Below, piece by piece: positions 1 through 9,276 of a stretch of DNA of 64,000 bases. This stretch comes from G963677915 sp963677915 (GTDB taxonomy: Bacteria; Bacillota; Clostridia; Lachnospirales; Vallitaleaceae), in NCBI GenBank assembly GCA_963677915.2, contig CAXXGE010000041.1, forward strand, positions 89,646 to 153,645. Direction: 5' to 3'. Each line of letters opens with the position of its first letter. The first letter of the stretch is position 1. A program made the position numbers and the translations under genes. The notes under the pieces are model-generated. The model had not been told where the DNA came from, ran no database searches, and was given only the letters and a program-made list of their open reading frames with translations.

Positions 1-1355
1 TCTATGCTGCCATGGCTCTGATTATCGGAGGCTTATCCGACCACGACAGAAAGCGTATGAAACATGAGGCGACTTACGACAAGCTGACCGGATTCAAGAA
101 ACCGACAGTTTTAGTAGAAGCACTTGAAAACAACCATAAGGCATCCCTGATCATGCTCACTATTAACAACTATCGTCCTATTTTCAATACTTTCGGCTAC
201 GACTTTTCATCCCGTTATATCAAGGAATTTTCACGCACCTTGAACAAGCAGCTGCAGAAGTGTAAAAACGTGGAGGTCTACCGGATGATAGGAAGCACTT
301 TCATCATCAAGATTCTAGATACAGAAAACACTCACGACTGTAGTCTGAAAGACATTATGCAGCGGTTGATGATAATCCATAAGTCTGTTATCCAGGTCAA
401 TGGTGTGCCTGTCTATACAGAGCTTAAATTCGGTGTCAGCAAACACGATGCCAGTCTCAGCCCCGAAGCCAGAATAAAGCAGACCTCTTTGGCCCTGAAC
501 TATGCCCAGGATGCCGACCTGGACTATTATCTGTTCGAGTCCTTCCTGGATACCAAGTATTCTGAGCAGGCTTATATCTTGAGCCATTTCAAGTCAGCCA
601 TAAAGAATAGAGAATTAAAACTCGCCAGCCAGAATATCTACGATATCGACGGCAAGAAAATGCATGCGCGAGAATTCCTTGTAAGATGGGAATCCTCGGA
701 TGGGAAATCCATCAGTCCTGCTACTTTTGTGCCCCTTATAGAAAAGACGGATCTCATACACGACTTGACGAAGTTTGTCATAGACGAAGTGGTTGGTTAT
801 GTATCATATATGCACCCATCCGAAAAAAACATCATCGCTTCCATCAACTTCTCGTCGAAGGATTTCAACCACAGCAACATTGAATATCTTGTGGAACGGA
901 TTACGGAATCAGGTATCGATGCCAAAACCATTCAGGTTGAAATCACAGAGGAATCCCTGGTGCTCAACCAGTCGATGCTGAACGAGATTGAGCGGTTAAA
1001 AAGTTCAGGAGTGCGTATTGTCATCGACGACTTCGGGATTGGATATTCATCATACGACCTTCTTGGCAATCTCCCCATCGACGGCATCAAGATAGACCAG
1101 TCGCTCATCCGCAACATAGACAAGAATCCACGGCACAAAATGCTCTGCAAATGCCTTGTGGATTTCTGCAAGCCTTTCAACATAGACACCGTTGCTGAAG
1201 GGGTGGAAACCGAAAGCATAGCAGAAGCGTGCCGCGATATCGGCATCGACTATCTGCAGGGATACCTGCTGAGCAGGCCGCAATTGCTGGATGAATCGTA
1301 CAAAAAGCATGTGCAGTCTTCAGTTCCATCCAGGCAAGAACCGCTACTCTCGTGA
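1..1355 (+). CDS. EAL-domain c-di-GMP phosphodiesterase with degenerate GGDEF, 5' partial
   Basis: The frame is open to the window edge (codons Tyr-Ala-Ala precede the first ATG at 12), so the N-terminus lies outside. It aligns end to end with residues from about 100 of the protein at 14478-16160, which has an N-terminal membrane region, so this one probably does too. A degenerate GGDEF domain comes first: the LTGF start is present but the signature is replaced by GSTF. A full EAL domain follows. The signature reads REFLVRW (EFL instead of EAL). The expected catalytic positions are all visible: Asn in SINFSS, EITEE, DDFGIGYSS, IKID, AEGVE and YLQGYL. Likely role: membrane-linked hydrolysis of c-di-GMP to pGpG. 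Catalysis despite the EFL variant is inference. Confidence 0.88.
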   Translation, partial: YAAMALIIGGLSDHDRKRMKHEATYDKLTGFKKPTVLVEALENNHKASLIMLTINNYRPIFNTFGYDFSSRYIKEFSRTLNKQLQKCKNVEVYRMIGSTFIIKILDTENTHDCSLKDIMQRLMIIHKSVIQVNGVPVYTELKFGVSKHDASLSPEARIKQTSLALNYAQDADLDYYLFESFLDTKYSEQAYILSHFKSAIKNRELKLASQNIYDIDGKKMHAREFLVRWESSDGKSISPATFVPLIEKTDLIHDLTKFVIDEVVGYVSYMHPSEKNIIASINFSSKDFNHSNIEYLVERITESGIDAKTIQVEITEESLVLNQSMLNEIERLKSSGVRIVIDDFGIGYSSYDLLGNLPIDGIKIDQSLIRNIDKNPRHKMLCKCLVDFCKPFNIDTVAEGVETESIAEACRDIGIDYLQGYLLSRPQLLDESYKKHVQSSVPSRQEPLLS

Positions 1356-1388
1356 TATAATGAATCTATAACGAGAGGAGGCAACCAT

Positions 1389-2429
1389 ATGACGATCATC
1401 ATTGCACAAATAATACTCATCTTGGTTTTGACGGCTTTGAATGCCTTTTTTGCCGCATCTGAGATGGCCCTGGTCTCTGTCGACAAGCTGACGGTTCAGG
1501 CAATGGCCGCCAAAGGCAACGCAAAAGCAAGGCAGCTTCTGACGGTCATCAACCGCCCCAGCCACTTTCTGTCCACAATACAGGTCGGCATCACCTTTGC
1601 TGGATTTTTCTCCAGTGCCTCTGCGGCAACCGGATTGGCCGACCCATTTGCAAGTCAGCTCGCGAAGCTCGGGGTGCCTTATGCATCTCAGGTGGCCGTG
1701 ATTGTCATTACCCTCTTGTTGTCCTACTTTATTCTGGTATTCGGCGAACTGCTGCCGAAGCGAATCGCGATCGGCAACGCCCTGCACATTGCCATGTTTT
1801 CCATCGCCCCGTTGCGCGTCATCGGCATCATCACCGCGCCTTTTGTCAAGGTGCTCACCCTGTCCATAGCCGGGCTCATGAGACTCTTTCATATCCGGAG
1901 CAAAGACACCCGCGACGTCGTGACAGAGGACAAGATCCGGTTCCTACTCAGGAAAAGCAAGATGGACGGCACCATCAAGCCGCTCGAGGAACATAGGATC
2001 CAGCGCATTTTCGAATTCAACGATATCATGGTCAAAGACATCATGGTTCCTCTCGAAAAGGCCTTCATGATGGATATCGATGCCGACATCAATCGGATTA
2101 TAAGGGACATAGCCCTCAAGAAGCATTCCAGGGTGCCCATCTACAAGGGCAGTCCCAACCGCATCATCGGCATTGTCCACTTCAAGAACATCTTCGACGC
2201 CCTTCAGCATGGCCCACTGGATAGGTCAGATCTGCTGGATCTGCTCGATGCACCCATTGAAATCGACAGTGAAGCCTTTATCGACAAGGTCTTTCTCAAG
2301 CTGCAGCGGTCGCGAAAACATATGGCCATCGTGAAAAGCCGCGAGGGCAAGGTGGTCGGGCTTGTGACCCTTGAGGACATGATTGAAGAGATTTTCGGCA
2401 ACATAGAGGATGAGTTCGATGTGCACTGA
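1389..2429 (+). CDS. DUF21-CBS membrane protein (CNNM/HlyC-CorC family, short form)
   Basis: 346 residues. Residues 1-170 hold the DUF21 transmembrane region with the family's N-terminal FAASEMAL segment and the FGELLPKRIA motif. Residues about 200-340 hold a CBS pair (MVPLEKAF and VVGLVTLEDMIEEIFG). Most family members continue into a C-terminal CorC/HlyC transporter-associated domain of about 80 residues. This one stops right after CBS2 at FDVH, so it is a short form. A strong ribosome site, GAGAGGAGG, precedes the ATG. It starts 33 bases after the EAL gene stop and could be co-transcribed with it. The family is linked to Mg/divalent-ion export or homeostasis; the exact substrate cannot be read from sequence. 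Confidence 0.88.
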   Translation: MTIIIAQIILILVLTALNAFFAASEMALVSVDKLTVQAMAAKGNAKARQLLTVINRPSHFLSTIQVGITFAGFFSSASAATGLADPFASQLAKLGVPYASQVAVIVITLLLSYFILVFGELLPKRIAIGNALHIAMFSIAPLRVIGIITAPFVKVLTLSIAGLMRLFHIRSKDTRDVVTEDKIRFLLRKSKMDGTIKPLEEHRIQRIFEFNDIMVKDIMVPLEKAFMMDIDADINRIIRDIALKKHSRVPIYKGSPNRIIGIVHFKNIFDALQHGPLDRSDLLDLLDAPIEIDSEAFIDKVFLKLQRSRKHMAIVKSREGKVVGLVTLEDMIEEIFGNIEDEFDVH

Positions 2430-2456
2430 AGACGCTGCTGTCTGAATTTTCTGGGA

Positions 2457-3202
2457 TCACACATCTTGACGTTTCTTGACTACGCGTCCATAACATACCA
2501 CCAAAACAAAGGAAAGAATCTGGGCAATCATCACCCTGACAATCTGCAGCTCGTCGGTACCGGTGGCCGATACAACATGCAGCATATTGACGACGGTGTT
2601 ATTGAAGGTATGTTCGAAGAATCCCGCCCAGATGGCGCCAGTATAACCGACCAGCAACCCCAGCTTGAAGCCCATCATGAAGGATAGCACCGCATAGCCG
2701 AAGGCCATGAGCAGCGCCATCTGCAAGGTCATATTACCATCGATATACTCTCTTGCAGGCACCACGATGTGCCAGAGACCGAAGAAGGCTGCCTGCATCA
2801 CATTGGCACGGTTGAAACCGAACCGGTTAACTGACAGACGGATGAAGAGGCCCCTAAAACACCCTCTTCCACCCAGGAATTGATAAGGTTGACAAACAAG
2901 GTATACAGCAGGAAAATGATACCCGCATTCCTGACAGTTGTGCCCGACATTTTGAATCCCGATGCGTAGAATTCAAGGCCTGCATCCGTACCTCTCGAGT
3001 TCAGGATCAGCAACTCGGCAGTATAGGTTATGCCGTAGGTAATGATGAACAGGACCGCTCCTATTGCCAGGCCCTTAAGCAGTTTCCCTCTGATGAATCC
3101 GATGTCCCGCCAGGCCAAACCGAGCATGCTCAGGATAATGACCAGCGTAAGGATACCTGCCAGCTTGTGGAAAAGGTTCTCACCTCTCCTTTTAAGCATC
3201 AC
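2457..3202 (-). pseudogene. CPBP (CAAX/bacteriocin-processing) intramembrane protease, single frameshift
   Basis: Two minus-strand frames, 3202-2798 and 2801-2457, join into one multi-TM protein if one base is added in the T run at 2856-2859. The repaired sequence restores the three family motifs: EEGVFR (EExxxR), FFGLWH (FxxxH) and HTFNN (HxxxN). The active site would therefore be complete, and the break sits exactly inside motif 1. The start overlaps the fic stop (GTGATG at 3202-3197, with TGA inside), which suggests translational coupling. The lesion is a T5-to-T4 change, so a sequencing error is a real alternative to a pseudogene. Family members act as membrane glutamic-type proteases. 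Confidence 0.8.
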
Positions 3203-4179
3203 TTAACTCTTCTGTATTTCTGTTTGCTGCTGTTAGGTTTGTCAGGCAATGTCATTTCCACAAGTCCCAGTTTCATTGCCGGCAGCAGATAATTATCTCT
3301 AAATGTAGGCCTGTGCTTGATTTCAACCTTTTTCATCAGTTCATTTGTGCTGAGCGGCTCATCTCCCATGACCGATATCAACTTTAGGACTTGTTCGGTT
3401 GGTTGTACGGCAACTTGTTCGGTTCCCTCCAGCTCGATTAGAGAATCATAGATTACCTCAAGCAAGAACTCAATGAAATTTCCAGAATCGGCTTTTTGAT
3501 CACACTCGCCCAAAACCTTGTAATATTCATCTTGCTTTTCTTTAATCAGTGTTTCAACAGGTAACCATCCAAATACTTTTTTCCACTTATACAGTATCAG
3601 TGATTGCCACATGCGCCCCATTCGTCCATTTCCATCAGCAAAAGGATGTATGAACTCAAACACATAGTGAAAAACGCAGCTCTTGATTAGTGGATGAGTC
3701 GCCGTATTTTGGGCCCATTCAACCAGTTCCCCTATCTGATCGGGAACCAATTTGGCCGGTGGCGCCATATGTATCAATTGATCTCCAGCGAAAATGCCAA
3801 CACCGCCGCTTCTGAATCTGCCTGCCTCTTTTGTTAGATCTTTCATTAGAATCTTATGTGCTTTAAGCATGGATTCCACGTTATAAGGATCCAAATCCAA
3901 AAGCATTTCATATGCTTCATAAGCATTTTGAACTTCTTTTATGTCCTGGCCTGGTCCCAAAACTCTCTTTCCATTTACGATTGCAGTAACCTGATCGATC
4001 GTCAGGGAGTTGTTTTCTATCGCCAAAGAAGCCTGAATCGTTTTAATTCTGTTATCCCTTCTAAGCTTAGGATTTATTTCGTCGACTTCACTTATGGTCA
4101 ATTTTGTTACAAGTTCCATAATATCAGCAACTAACGTTACTGCCTTATCAGTGATTGTAAATGGCGGTTTATAAAGCAT
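3199..4179 (-). CDS. Fic-domain protein with N-terminal inhibitory helix and C-terminal winged helix
   Basis: 326 residues. The catalytic Fic motif HPFADGNGRMGR is intact at about residue 175, so AMP transfer or a related nucleotidyl transfer is expected. Upstream, SLAIEN matches the (S/T)xxxE(G/N) inhibitory helix, placing it among self-inhibited class II Fic proteins. The C-terminal 60 residues look like a winged helix (LSTNELMKKVEIKHRPTFRDNYLLPAM read in two parts). The gene has a strong site, AAGGAGG, before ATG, and its own promoter carries a palindrome (see 4197-4222). Its stop overlaps the CPBP protease start. The modified target is unknown. Confidence 0.92.
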   Translation of the reverse strand: MLYKPPFTITDKAVTLVADIMELVTKLTISEVDEINPKLRRDNRIKTIQASLAIENNSLTIDQVTAIVNGKRVLGPGQDIKEVQNAYEAYEMLLDLDPYNVESMLKAHKILMKDLTKEAGRFRSGGVGIFAGDQLIHMAPPAKLVPDQIGELVEWAQNTATHPLIKSCVFHYVFEFIHPFADGNGRMGRMWQSLILYKWKKVFGWLPVETLIKEKQDEYYKVLGECDQKADSGNFIEFLLEVIYDSLIELEGTEQVAVQPTEQVLKLISVMGDEPLSTNELMKKVEIKHRPTFRDNYLLPAMKLGLVEMTLPDKPNSSKQKYRRVK

Positions 4180-4196
4180 GACGCACCTCCTTATGT

Positions 4197-4222
4197 ACTT
4201 GTATTAATTATACCGTACAAGT
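4197..4222 (-). promoter_or_regulatory. fic promoter -10 inside a 7-bp inverted repeat
   Basis: A perfect repeat, ACTTGTA (4197-4203) and TACAAGT (4216-4222), brackets TATAAT, which reads on the minus strand at 4212-4207. AAGGAGG and the fic ATG lie just downstream. A palindrome over the -10 is a typical operator position. The fic protein's own C-terminal winged helix makes autoregulation a reasonable guess. No good -35 was found. Confidence 0.5.
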
Positions 4223-4328
4223 CTGCTTATTGGAAGCACCCCCTATGTGTTATTGTGAACTTCCAGAAAAAGTAGACCTAAACAGCATGCATCGAACAGG
4301 ATATTCTACGATGCATGCTGTTTGATGG

Positions 4329-4571
4329 TTAATACTCTTCTTCTGACCCGACTGTTCCGGTTGTGATTATATATCGCATAATATCATCATATGAACGATC
4401 ACTTTTTGCGATTGCAGTCATGATTTCTTCCGCTCGAATTGCGTCTCTTTTATCTAAAAGTTTCTTCAAGAGCGCCGTAGCTGTGTCATACTTTTTCTTC
4501 GCCTTGACAACATCTTCTTGAGCTTTTTCGATTTTTTGTTCCAACAATTCCTTCCCTGTAGTTCTGGCCAT
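4329..4571 (-). CDS. small coiled-coil IS accessory protein (copy 1)
   Basis: 80 residues from the second ATG (AGGAGA six bases upstream); a first ATG two codons earlier is possible. It is charged and helical: residues 5-50 form a lysine/glutamate-rich coiled coil, followed by EEIMTAIAKSDRSYDDIMRYI. It lies 10 bases after the transposase stop in the same orientation and is identical in both IS copies, so it travels with the element. I do not recognise the family with certainty. The layout (coiled coil, then an EIxxxI...DIxxxI helix) recalls small DUF4315-type proteins of conjugative elements, but that is only a resemblance. Confidence 0.75.
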   Translation of the reverse strand: MARTTGKELLEQKIEKAQEDVVKAKKKYDTATALLKKLLDKRDAIRAEEIMTAIAKSDRSYDDIMRYIITTGTVGSEEEY

Positions 4572-4581
4572 TCCCATTCTC

Positions 4582-6286
4582 CTATCTCTTTAACTGACTG
4601 GTTTTTAAAATATTGCTGATCTCTGTGGCTTTATGTTTTACATTAATCTCATCGATTCCAAATGCTTTAAGTATTGTCTTCTGCCTTGCTGTCACCGCAT
4701 GGTCCAACCTATAGATATTATCTGTCTGCCTTGACATCTCTATTTTTTCAAGCTCCCTGATTGCCGCAGGAACAGTCATATAATTCGGCTTTTTCCCCAT
4801 ATCTCTCATCGCTTCCATTAAACCTGTGTACATTTTGTTTCTAATGACTAATGCAATAAATTCAATGAAAATTTTAGCAGCTGCCGATTCGTTCGTGTGA
4901 ACACGGATGCTCTTGTTTCCTAGATAGGATTTATCTCCGGAAAACAGCTTCTCTGATCCGTCGCGACTCTTATACAAATGAATCGCTTCCTTTGCTGTCA
5001 TTTTGTCAGAAGTCACAATGACAAAATAGCCGCATAGGTCGATTTCCCTTTCTGTAACGTCTGTGCGTTCTTCCGGATATATAAACATTTTGCTTGCTTC
5101 ATCATAATGCATATTAAAATATTTCTGAAAGGATGGTCCAAAATCAATCTCTTCATTCACGTGCTCCATGAGATACGTTTTCATCTTCCTAATCTTGTTT
5201 TCAAACACCGTGCGCTCAGCAGCTTCTTTCGTCACACTATGATAAATGTGGAAATACCGTTCTTTTTTATCTGTTTCATAGAGCCTGGCCTTCACTGTCT
5301 TTCCATAGACGCCATAGTCATTCATATCGCAGGATCGCTTCTTTTCGAAGCTTCCGTGATGCTCTAAAACCAGATTGTTCACGAAAGAGGCCATTCCTTT
5401 TACCATAATGACAAAACCATAACCAAGGGAATCCATGTGTTCTATGTTGCTCTTGCTGAAGTAACCCCTGTCCAAAATAAAGCTTATCTTCTGGTACCCA
5501 TAGCCTTTTGCTTTATTCAGCATGATTCGCAATTGCGAGACATCTACTATGCTTCCGGGATACTTTTCGTAAAACAAAGGCTCTCTGTTGTTGATGTCAT
5601 AAGCGATTGCATAATTAAAAACAGGACTGCCGGTATCGACTTTCGGGTTTCCGTATTCCAGCATTTCAATGTCGCCAGCCTGACAATTTTTGTTTGTAGA
5701 ATCATAGGATATATATATTTTTTCTCTATGATTGCGACTTCCATTCCATTCATTCAAGAATCCCGCGCTTTGGTCCGTTGTAATCGAATGCAGAAAAGCT
5801 GATACGGTTGAATCGCTGTATATTTTCATACTTTTTGTGTAAAGCGGGTGATTATAGGCATAGTCAGGGTAATACTGTCCCGCATTGTTTTCCGTGATGA
5901 TCGAATAGATGGCCAGATCAAGGAAGAGGCCCAAATCCCTATCCTTGAAATACATGCCAAGTATTTCCTCAAGTTTATACTCCCGGATAATCTTATGAAT
6001 CACAATATATGCCCCTATTCGAAGACAGCTGCTTTCTGTCGGTTCTGCTTTCGCTCAGCGGCAAATCCGCTCCCGGAAAATAGGTCAAAAAACTTTGGTT
6101 TGGCTGCATCATTGTATCATCCGCTTTTGACTGCTTCCCGATAGTCACTCTCTTCGGGAATGTATACTTGCGTTCGGGATCATATATTCTGTCATATTCA
6201 TATTTTATATAGGTGATATCGCCTCTTTTTTCGCGTAGAATTTTGCCTGGTGCTTCTGGAATTTTCACTAAAAAATCAAGATACAT
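4582..6286 (-). pseudogene. IS1634-like DDE transposase, frameshifted (copy 1)
   Basis: Two frames (6286-5993 and 6003-4582) together match the intact 567-residue transposase of copy 2. The only difference noticed is GCTTTCTG here against GCTTCTG in copy 2, a +1 T near 6030 that ends the N-terminal frame. The downstream part keeps the DDE residues (SYDSTN, ILDRGYF) and the exact IS4-type Y-(2)-R-(3)-E-(6)-K signature in YKSRDGSEKLFSGDK. The start is taken at the ATG preceded by GGGAGGG. This copy should be dependent on copy 2 for movement unless the extra T is an artefact. Confidence 0.88.
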
Positions 6287-6466
6287 AAGCCCTCCCATTT
6301 AGGTCTATATAGACCTAAATATAGTATAGCATAACGCCCGTATTTCTGCAAGAAAAACCGCGGAAATACGGGCTCTATAGGATTTTTTTGAGATATATTT
6401 TTTCTTTAGGTCTAGAAATTATTGGAAGTTCACAGTTATACAAGCACAGTAATTCAATTTTTCAAC

Positions 6467-6805
6467 TCAGTGAGCCATGAGCCCAACGAATGTACCAGTC
6501 AATATGATTAATACAGCTGAATATATTAGTCCGAACTTTTTAATATTGGCCCTTGATGAAAGCAAATATCAATCTTCCTGTCATCAATCACGATTCTAAC
6601 AAAACAGGCAGCTGTTTAAGACAAATGGAATCCAGTTTTCCCCATAGCAAAAGCAATGTAGAACGGCATTCCGATCATGACTGCAGGGAAGATCACAGCT
6701 CCTGCAATGAGTCCTGCAGTCCCGAACATCTCATAGATGTAATTCATTTCGATTACATATGCAATGACACCACCAAACATCCCATATTGCATAACTCAAT
6801 TTCAT
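6467..6805 (-). pseudogene. decayed small multi-TM protein
   Basis: AAAGGAGAATCGCTT precedes an ATG at 6805. The frame begins MKLSYAIW, then shifts by one base into MFGGVIAYVIEMNYIYEMFG and AVIFPAVMIGMPFYIAFAMG. Another shift leads to a last hydrophobic stretch (FGLIYSAVLIILTGTFVGLMAH) ending at the TGA at 6467-6469. Together this is a protein of roughly 110 residues with three or four membrane segments and at least two frameshifts. The family is not recognised. The IS copy 1 insertion lies 33 bases beyond its stop. Confidence 0.5.
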
Positions 6806-6929
6806 AAGCGATTCTCCTTTCAGGTACGGTCTGAAGATTAAGAAATAACATTTTTATTGGGCGAAAAATCAAGATGGTCACTCGTTTCATTGTCATTCTA
6901 TCGCCCATTCTATCGCACCGCAGCTCTAT

Positions 6930-7193
6930 CTACTGGAGCGCCAGTATATGCTCAATGAATTCCCTGACTGCCCCTTTGCCGCCGCTAGCCTGACATACAT
7001 AATCCGATTCCCTTCTGACGGTTTCAACCGCATCAGCCGGACAGCCAACCAAACCACAATGCCCCATGGATGATAGATCATTTTCGTCATCGCCAATATA
7101 GGCGACTTCTTCCTTATCCAGGCCATATCTATCGATAATTTTCTGCAAAAGTATACTCTTGTCTTCAAAAGTCAGTGTTCCGTCAACATCCAC
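6930..7193 (-). pseudogene. KdsC-like HAD phosphatase copy with 60-codon internal deletion
   Basis: This is a near-identical copy of the gene at 8812-9276, but MDVDGTLT is joined directly to FEDKSILLQK. The 60 residues between them, including the ITGR motif II region, are missing in frame. The joint has only GT in common between the two deletion ends. The loss of motif II and the cap region should inactivate it. Its N-terminal MSIKMLV is replaced by non-homologous sequence. The flanking 3' sequence is also duplicated, so a segment rather than a gene was copied. Confidence 0.85.
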
Positions 7194-7210
7194 TACTAGT
7201 ATTTTTTATA

Positions 7211-8510
7211 CTATATCAGATAAACCGCGTACAAAGGAACAGACTTGATTCCTCCTGATCGCCCGAAATTGTTTGCCGATATGCGAATGCTTTCTTCCGG
7301 CTCATATTGCCTGACGTATTCCATCAGACTTCTGGAACGCTTGTTTGAAGAAGCTTTCACCTCCACCGGGATGATTCTGTCATCGATCTGCAATATAAAG
7401 TCCACTTCATGTGTCTTGCTCCTCCAGAAATAGAGTTCATGTCCGTTTGCCTTCAACTGCTCTGCAACATAGTTTTCGGCCAATGCACCTTTGTACAGGT
7501 TGTGTTCCTTCTCCTTGGAAATGGAAAGCGTACGGCATTTTCACCATCGTCATAAAGAAGGCCTACATCACTGAAATACAACTTGAAACTCTTGGGTTCT
7601 TTGTAGACCGACAGAGGGAATTCACAGCGATTGATCATGGGCGCACTCCATACTCACCCGGCTCAGCAGCAGCCATTCAATCGAGCTGCCGTAAGTCATC
7701 GCTTTGGCTCCTTTTTCAACGATACTGTACTTGAACTTCCTGTTGTCACCTGAAAGTTGATCCGGTATGGACCTGTAGATCGCCTGGACCTTCAAAACTT
7801 CTGCCTTAGTTGTGTATTTACTCATATCCGCAATGTAGGCGTTAGTGATGTTGTCATGCACCGCCCTGTCAAAATCAATGATTTTCCTTTCACAGCGGAT
7901 ATACTCGTTGATTGCTGCAGGCATGCCGCCGATATAGAGATAGTGCCTGTACAGCTCCAAGAGCTTTTCATGGATAGCTGTCGGCATCTTCTGATCCTTT
8001 ATGAAGGATTCTTCTATTTTCGGCAGATACATGTCCATCCCGATTCCCATCAGAAATTCGTCGAAAGTGAACGGATACAGATAATGAAAGGCCACTTTTC
8101 CTACCGGAAAGGAGTAACTATCCCGGTTGATCGCCACACCAAGCAAGCTTCCCGCCCCAATGATATGGTAACCAGCTTCGCTTTCCGCAAAGTACTTGAG
8201 TGCCGTAACCGCTTTCATCTCCAGCTGGATTTCATCGAATATAACCAGTGTCCTGTCCACATCTATTTTCTTCATGTAAATCAGTTCGATATCGGAGATA
8301 ATCCTTACCGGGTTGAGATCTGCCTCGAATAGCTCACGCATCTGCGGTTCTATTTCAAAATTAATATAAACGAAGTCTTCATACTGCTTCTTTGGCAAAT
8401 TCTTTGATTAAGTAGGTCTTCCCCACTTGCCTTGCGCCTAAAAGCAACAAGGGCAACCTGTTCTCTTTCTTTTTCCACTGAATCAGATCCACCATCTTTT
8501 TTCTGTACAT
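7211..8510 (-). pseudogene. AAA_14/DUF4143-type ATPase, three or more frameshifts
   Basis: Reading from ATG 8510 gives MYRKKMVDLIQWKKKENRLP followed by Walker A GARQVGKT. A one-base insertion near 8396 ends this frame. The next frame (8398-7622) carries Walker B LVIFDEIQ and the DUF4143 middle (GAGSLLGV, YPFTFDEFL, YIGGMPAAI). Two more shifts near 7640 and 7490 lead to LYFSDVGLLY, then LAENYVAEQL and EVDFILQIDDRIIPVEVKAS. The last part is the usual C-terminal PD-(D/E)xK-like nuclease fold of these proteins. Restored length is about 430 residues, normal for the family. Promoter and palindrome upstream are intact. Confidence 0.85.
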
Positions 8511-8532
8511 GTCATCACCTGCCTTTGTTTTG

Positions 8533-8561
8533 ATTCTATCCCAAAATGCCGATTAAGTCAA
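8533..8561 (-). promoter_or_regulatory. sigma-A-type promoter of the DUF4143 ATPase
   Basis: On the minus strand TTGACT (8561-8556) and TAGAAT (8538-8533) are separated by 17 bases, a near-consensus promoter. The ATG follows at 8510 with AGGTGATG before it. The -35 directly abuts the 22-bp palindrome at 8562-8617. Confidence 0.65.
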
Positions 8562-8617
8562 ATAAAAGTCAAAAACAACTTATTTTCCAGTTATAATAAG
8601 TTGTTTTTGACTTTTAT
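8562..8617. repeat. perfect 22-bp inverted repeat upstream of a promoter
   Basis: The arms at 8562-8583 and 8596-8617 are perfect reverse complements (22 of 22) around a 12-base spacer. Each arm contains GTCAAAAACAACTT. It is not followed by a T run in either direction, so a terminator is unlikely. Its position against the -35 suggests an operator or a recombinase site. Confidence 0.85.
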
Positions 8618-8629
8618 CCGGGCGCGGGT

Positions 8630-8745
8630 TTCATCGAGAAAAGGCCTTTTGTCCATGTCGACGACCAGCGTATCCGTCAGTCTGTTTTGAAAAGAATGCG
8701 AAATCGCAAAATGCAATTTGACGGAATCCAGATGCGTTTTAAACA
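8630..8745 (-). pseudogene. fragment of a DUF4301 gene
   Basis: Minus-strand translation gives pieces such as FQNRLTDTLVVDMDKRPF, closely matching FQNRLTDTLAVDMENKPF of the DUF4301 gene at 22488-23881. An adjacent piece matches the DSVKLHF region of the same gene, and about 20 bases after it resemble its upstream frame (GGAATCCAG.TGCGTTT). The order shows internal deletions. It is a remnant of a second copy. The remainder of 8618-8811 shows nothing else recognisable. Confidence 0.65.
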
Positions 8746-8811
8746 GAATTTCAATTTTGAGTAGGATAATTCTGAGAAGTTAACAGTTTTACTATCGCAC
8801 CGCAGCTTCAT

Positions 8812-9276
8812 CTATTGGAGCGCCATTATATGCTCAATGAATTCCCTGACTGCCCCTTTGCCGCCGCTAGCCTGACATACATAATCCGATTCCCTTCTGA
8901 CGGTTTCAACCGCATCAGCCGGACAGCCAACCAAACCACAATGCCCCATGGATGATAGATCATTTTCGTCATCGCCAATATAGGCGACTTCTTCCTTATC
9001 CAGGCCATATCTATCGATAATTTTCTGCAAGAGTATACTCTTGTCTTCAAAAGTTTGATGAATTTCGGTAATAGCCAGCTCTTTGGCCCTCTCTTTAACA
9101 ATTTCCGACTGACGGCCAGTGATCATGACAACATTCATACCGGCATTTTGGGCCTTTTTAATCCCTAGACCGTCCTTGACATTGAAGCCCTTCATCAGTT
9201 CTCCGTGATTGCCAATGTAAATTGTTCCATCTGTCAGTGTTCCGTCAACATCCATTACTAGCATTTTAATACTCAT
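8812..9276 (-). CDS. KdsC-like HAD-superfamily phosphatase
   Basis: 154 residues, full length for the KdsC type without cap domain. Motif I is DVDGTLTDG at the N-terminus, motif II ITGRQS at about residue 57, and motif III/IV K...GDDENDL near residue 100. In KDO- or sialic-acid-making bacteria this family removes the 8- or 9-phosphate of the sugar acid. No partner gene for such a sugar is in the window, so the substrate is open. GGAGG lies nine bases before the ATG, inside the 3' end of the upstream EAL gene, with which it overlaps by 11 bases. Translational coupling with that gene is likely. Confidence 0.85.
   Translation of the reverse strand: MSIKMLVMDVDGTLTDGTIYIGNHGELMKGFNVKDGLGIKKAQNAGMNVVMITGRQSEIVKERAKELAITEIHQTFEDKSILLQKIIDRYGLDKEEVAYIGDDENDLSSMGHCGLVGCPADAVETVRRESDYVCQASGGKGAVREFIEHIMALQ

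Larger units (their letters stand above)
4254..6434 (-). mobile_element. IS1634-like (IS4-superfamily) insertion sequence, copy 1
   Basis: The element is 2181 bp. Its ends are a perfect 12-bp inverted repeat, TGTGAACTTCCA (4254-4265) and TGGAAGTTCACA (6423-6434). An inner TAGACCTAAA block is also inverted near both ends. A 5-bp target duplication, GTTAT, flanks it (4249-4253 and 6435-6439). It carries a transposase gene and a small downstream gene. It is one base longer than copy 2 (30031-32210) because of an extra T near 6030 that breaks the transposase. Confidence 0.93.

Noticed and set aside
5107..5802. Plus-strand frames inside the IS1634-like element
   Set aside because: Antisense to the transposase and present identically in both copies only because the element is; no start sites or domains.
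8812..9276. Naming this gene kdsC (KDO-8-phosphate phosphatase)
   Set aside because: No KDO or sialic acid biosynthesis gene is nearby and the family is broad. Only the family level is supported.
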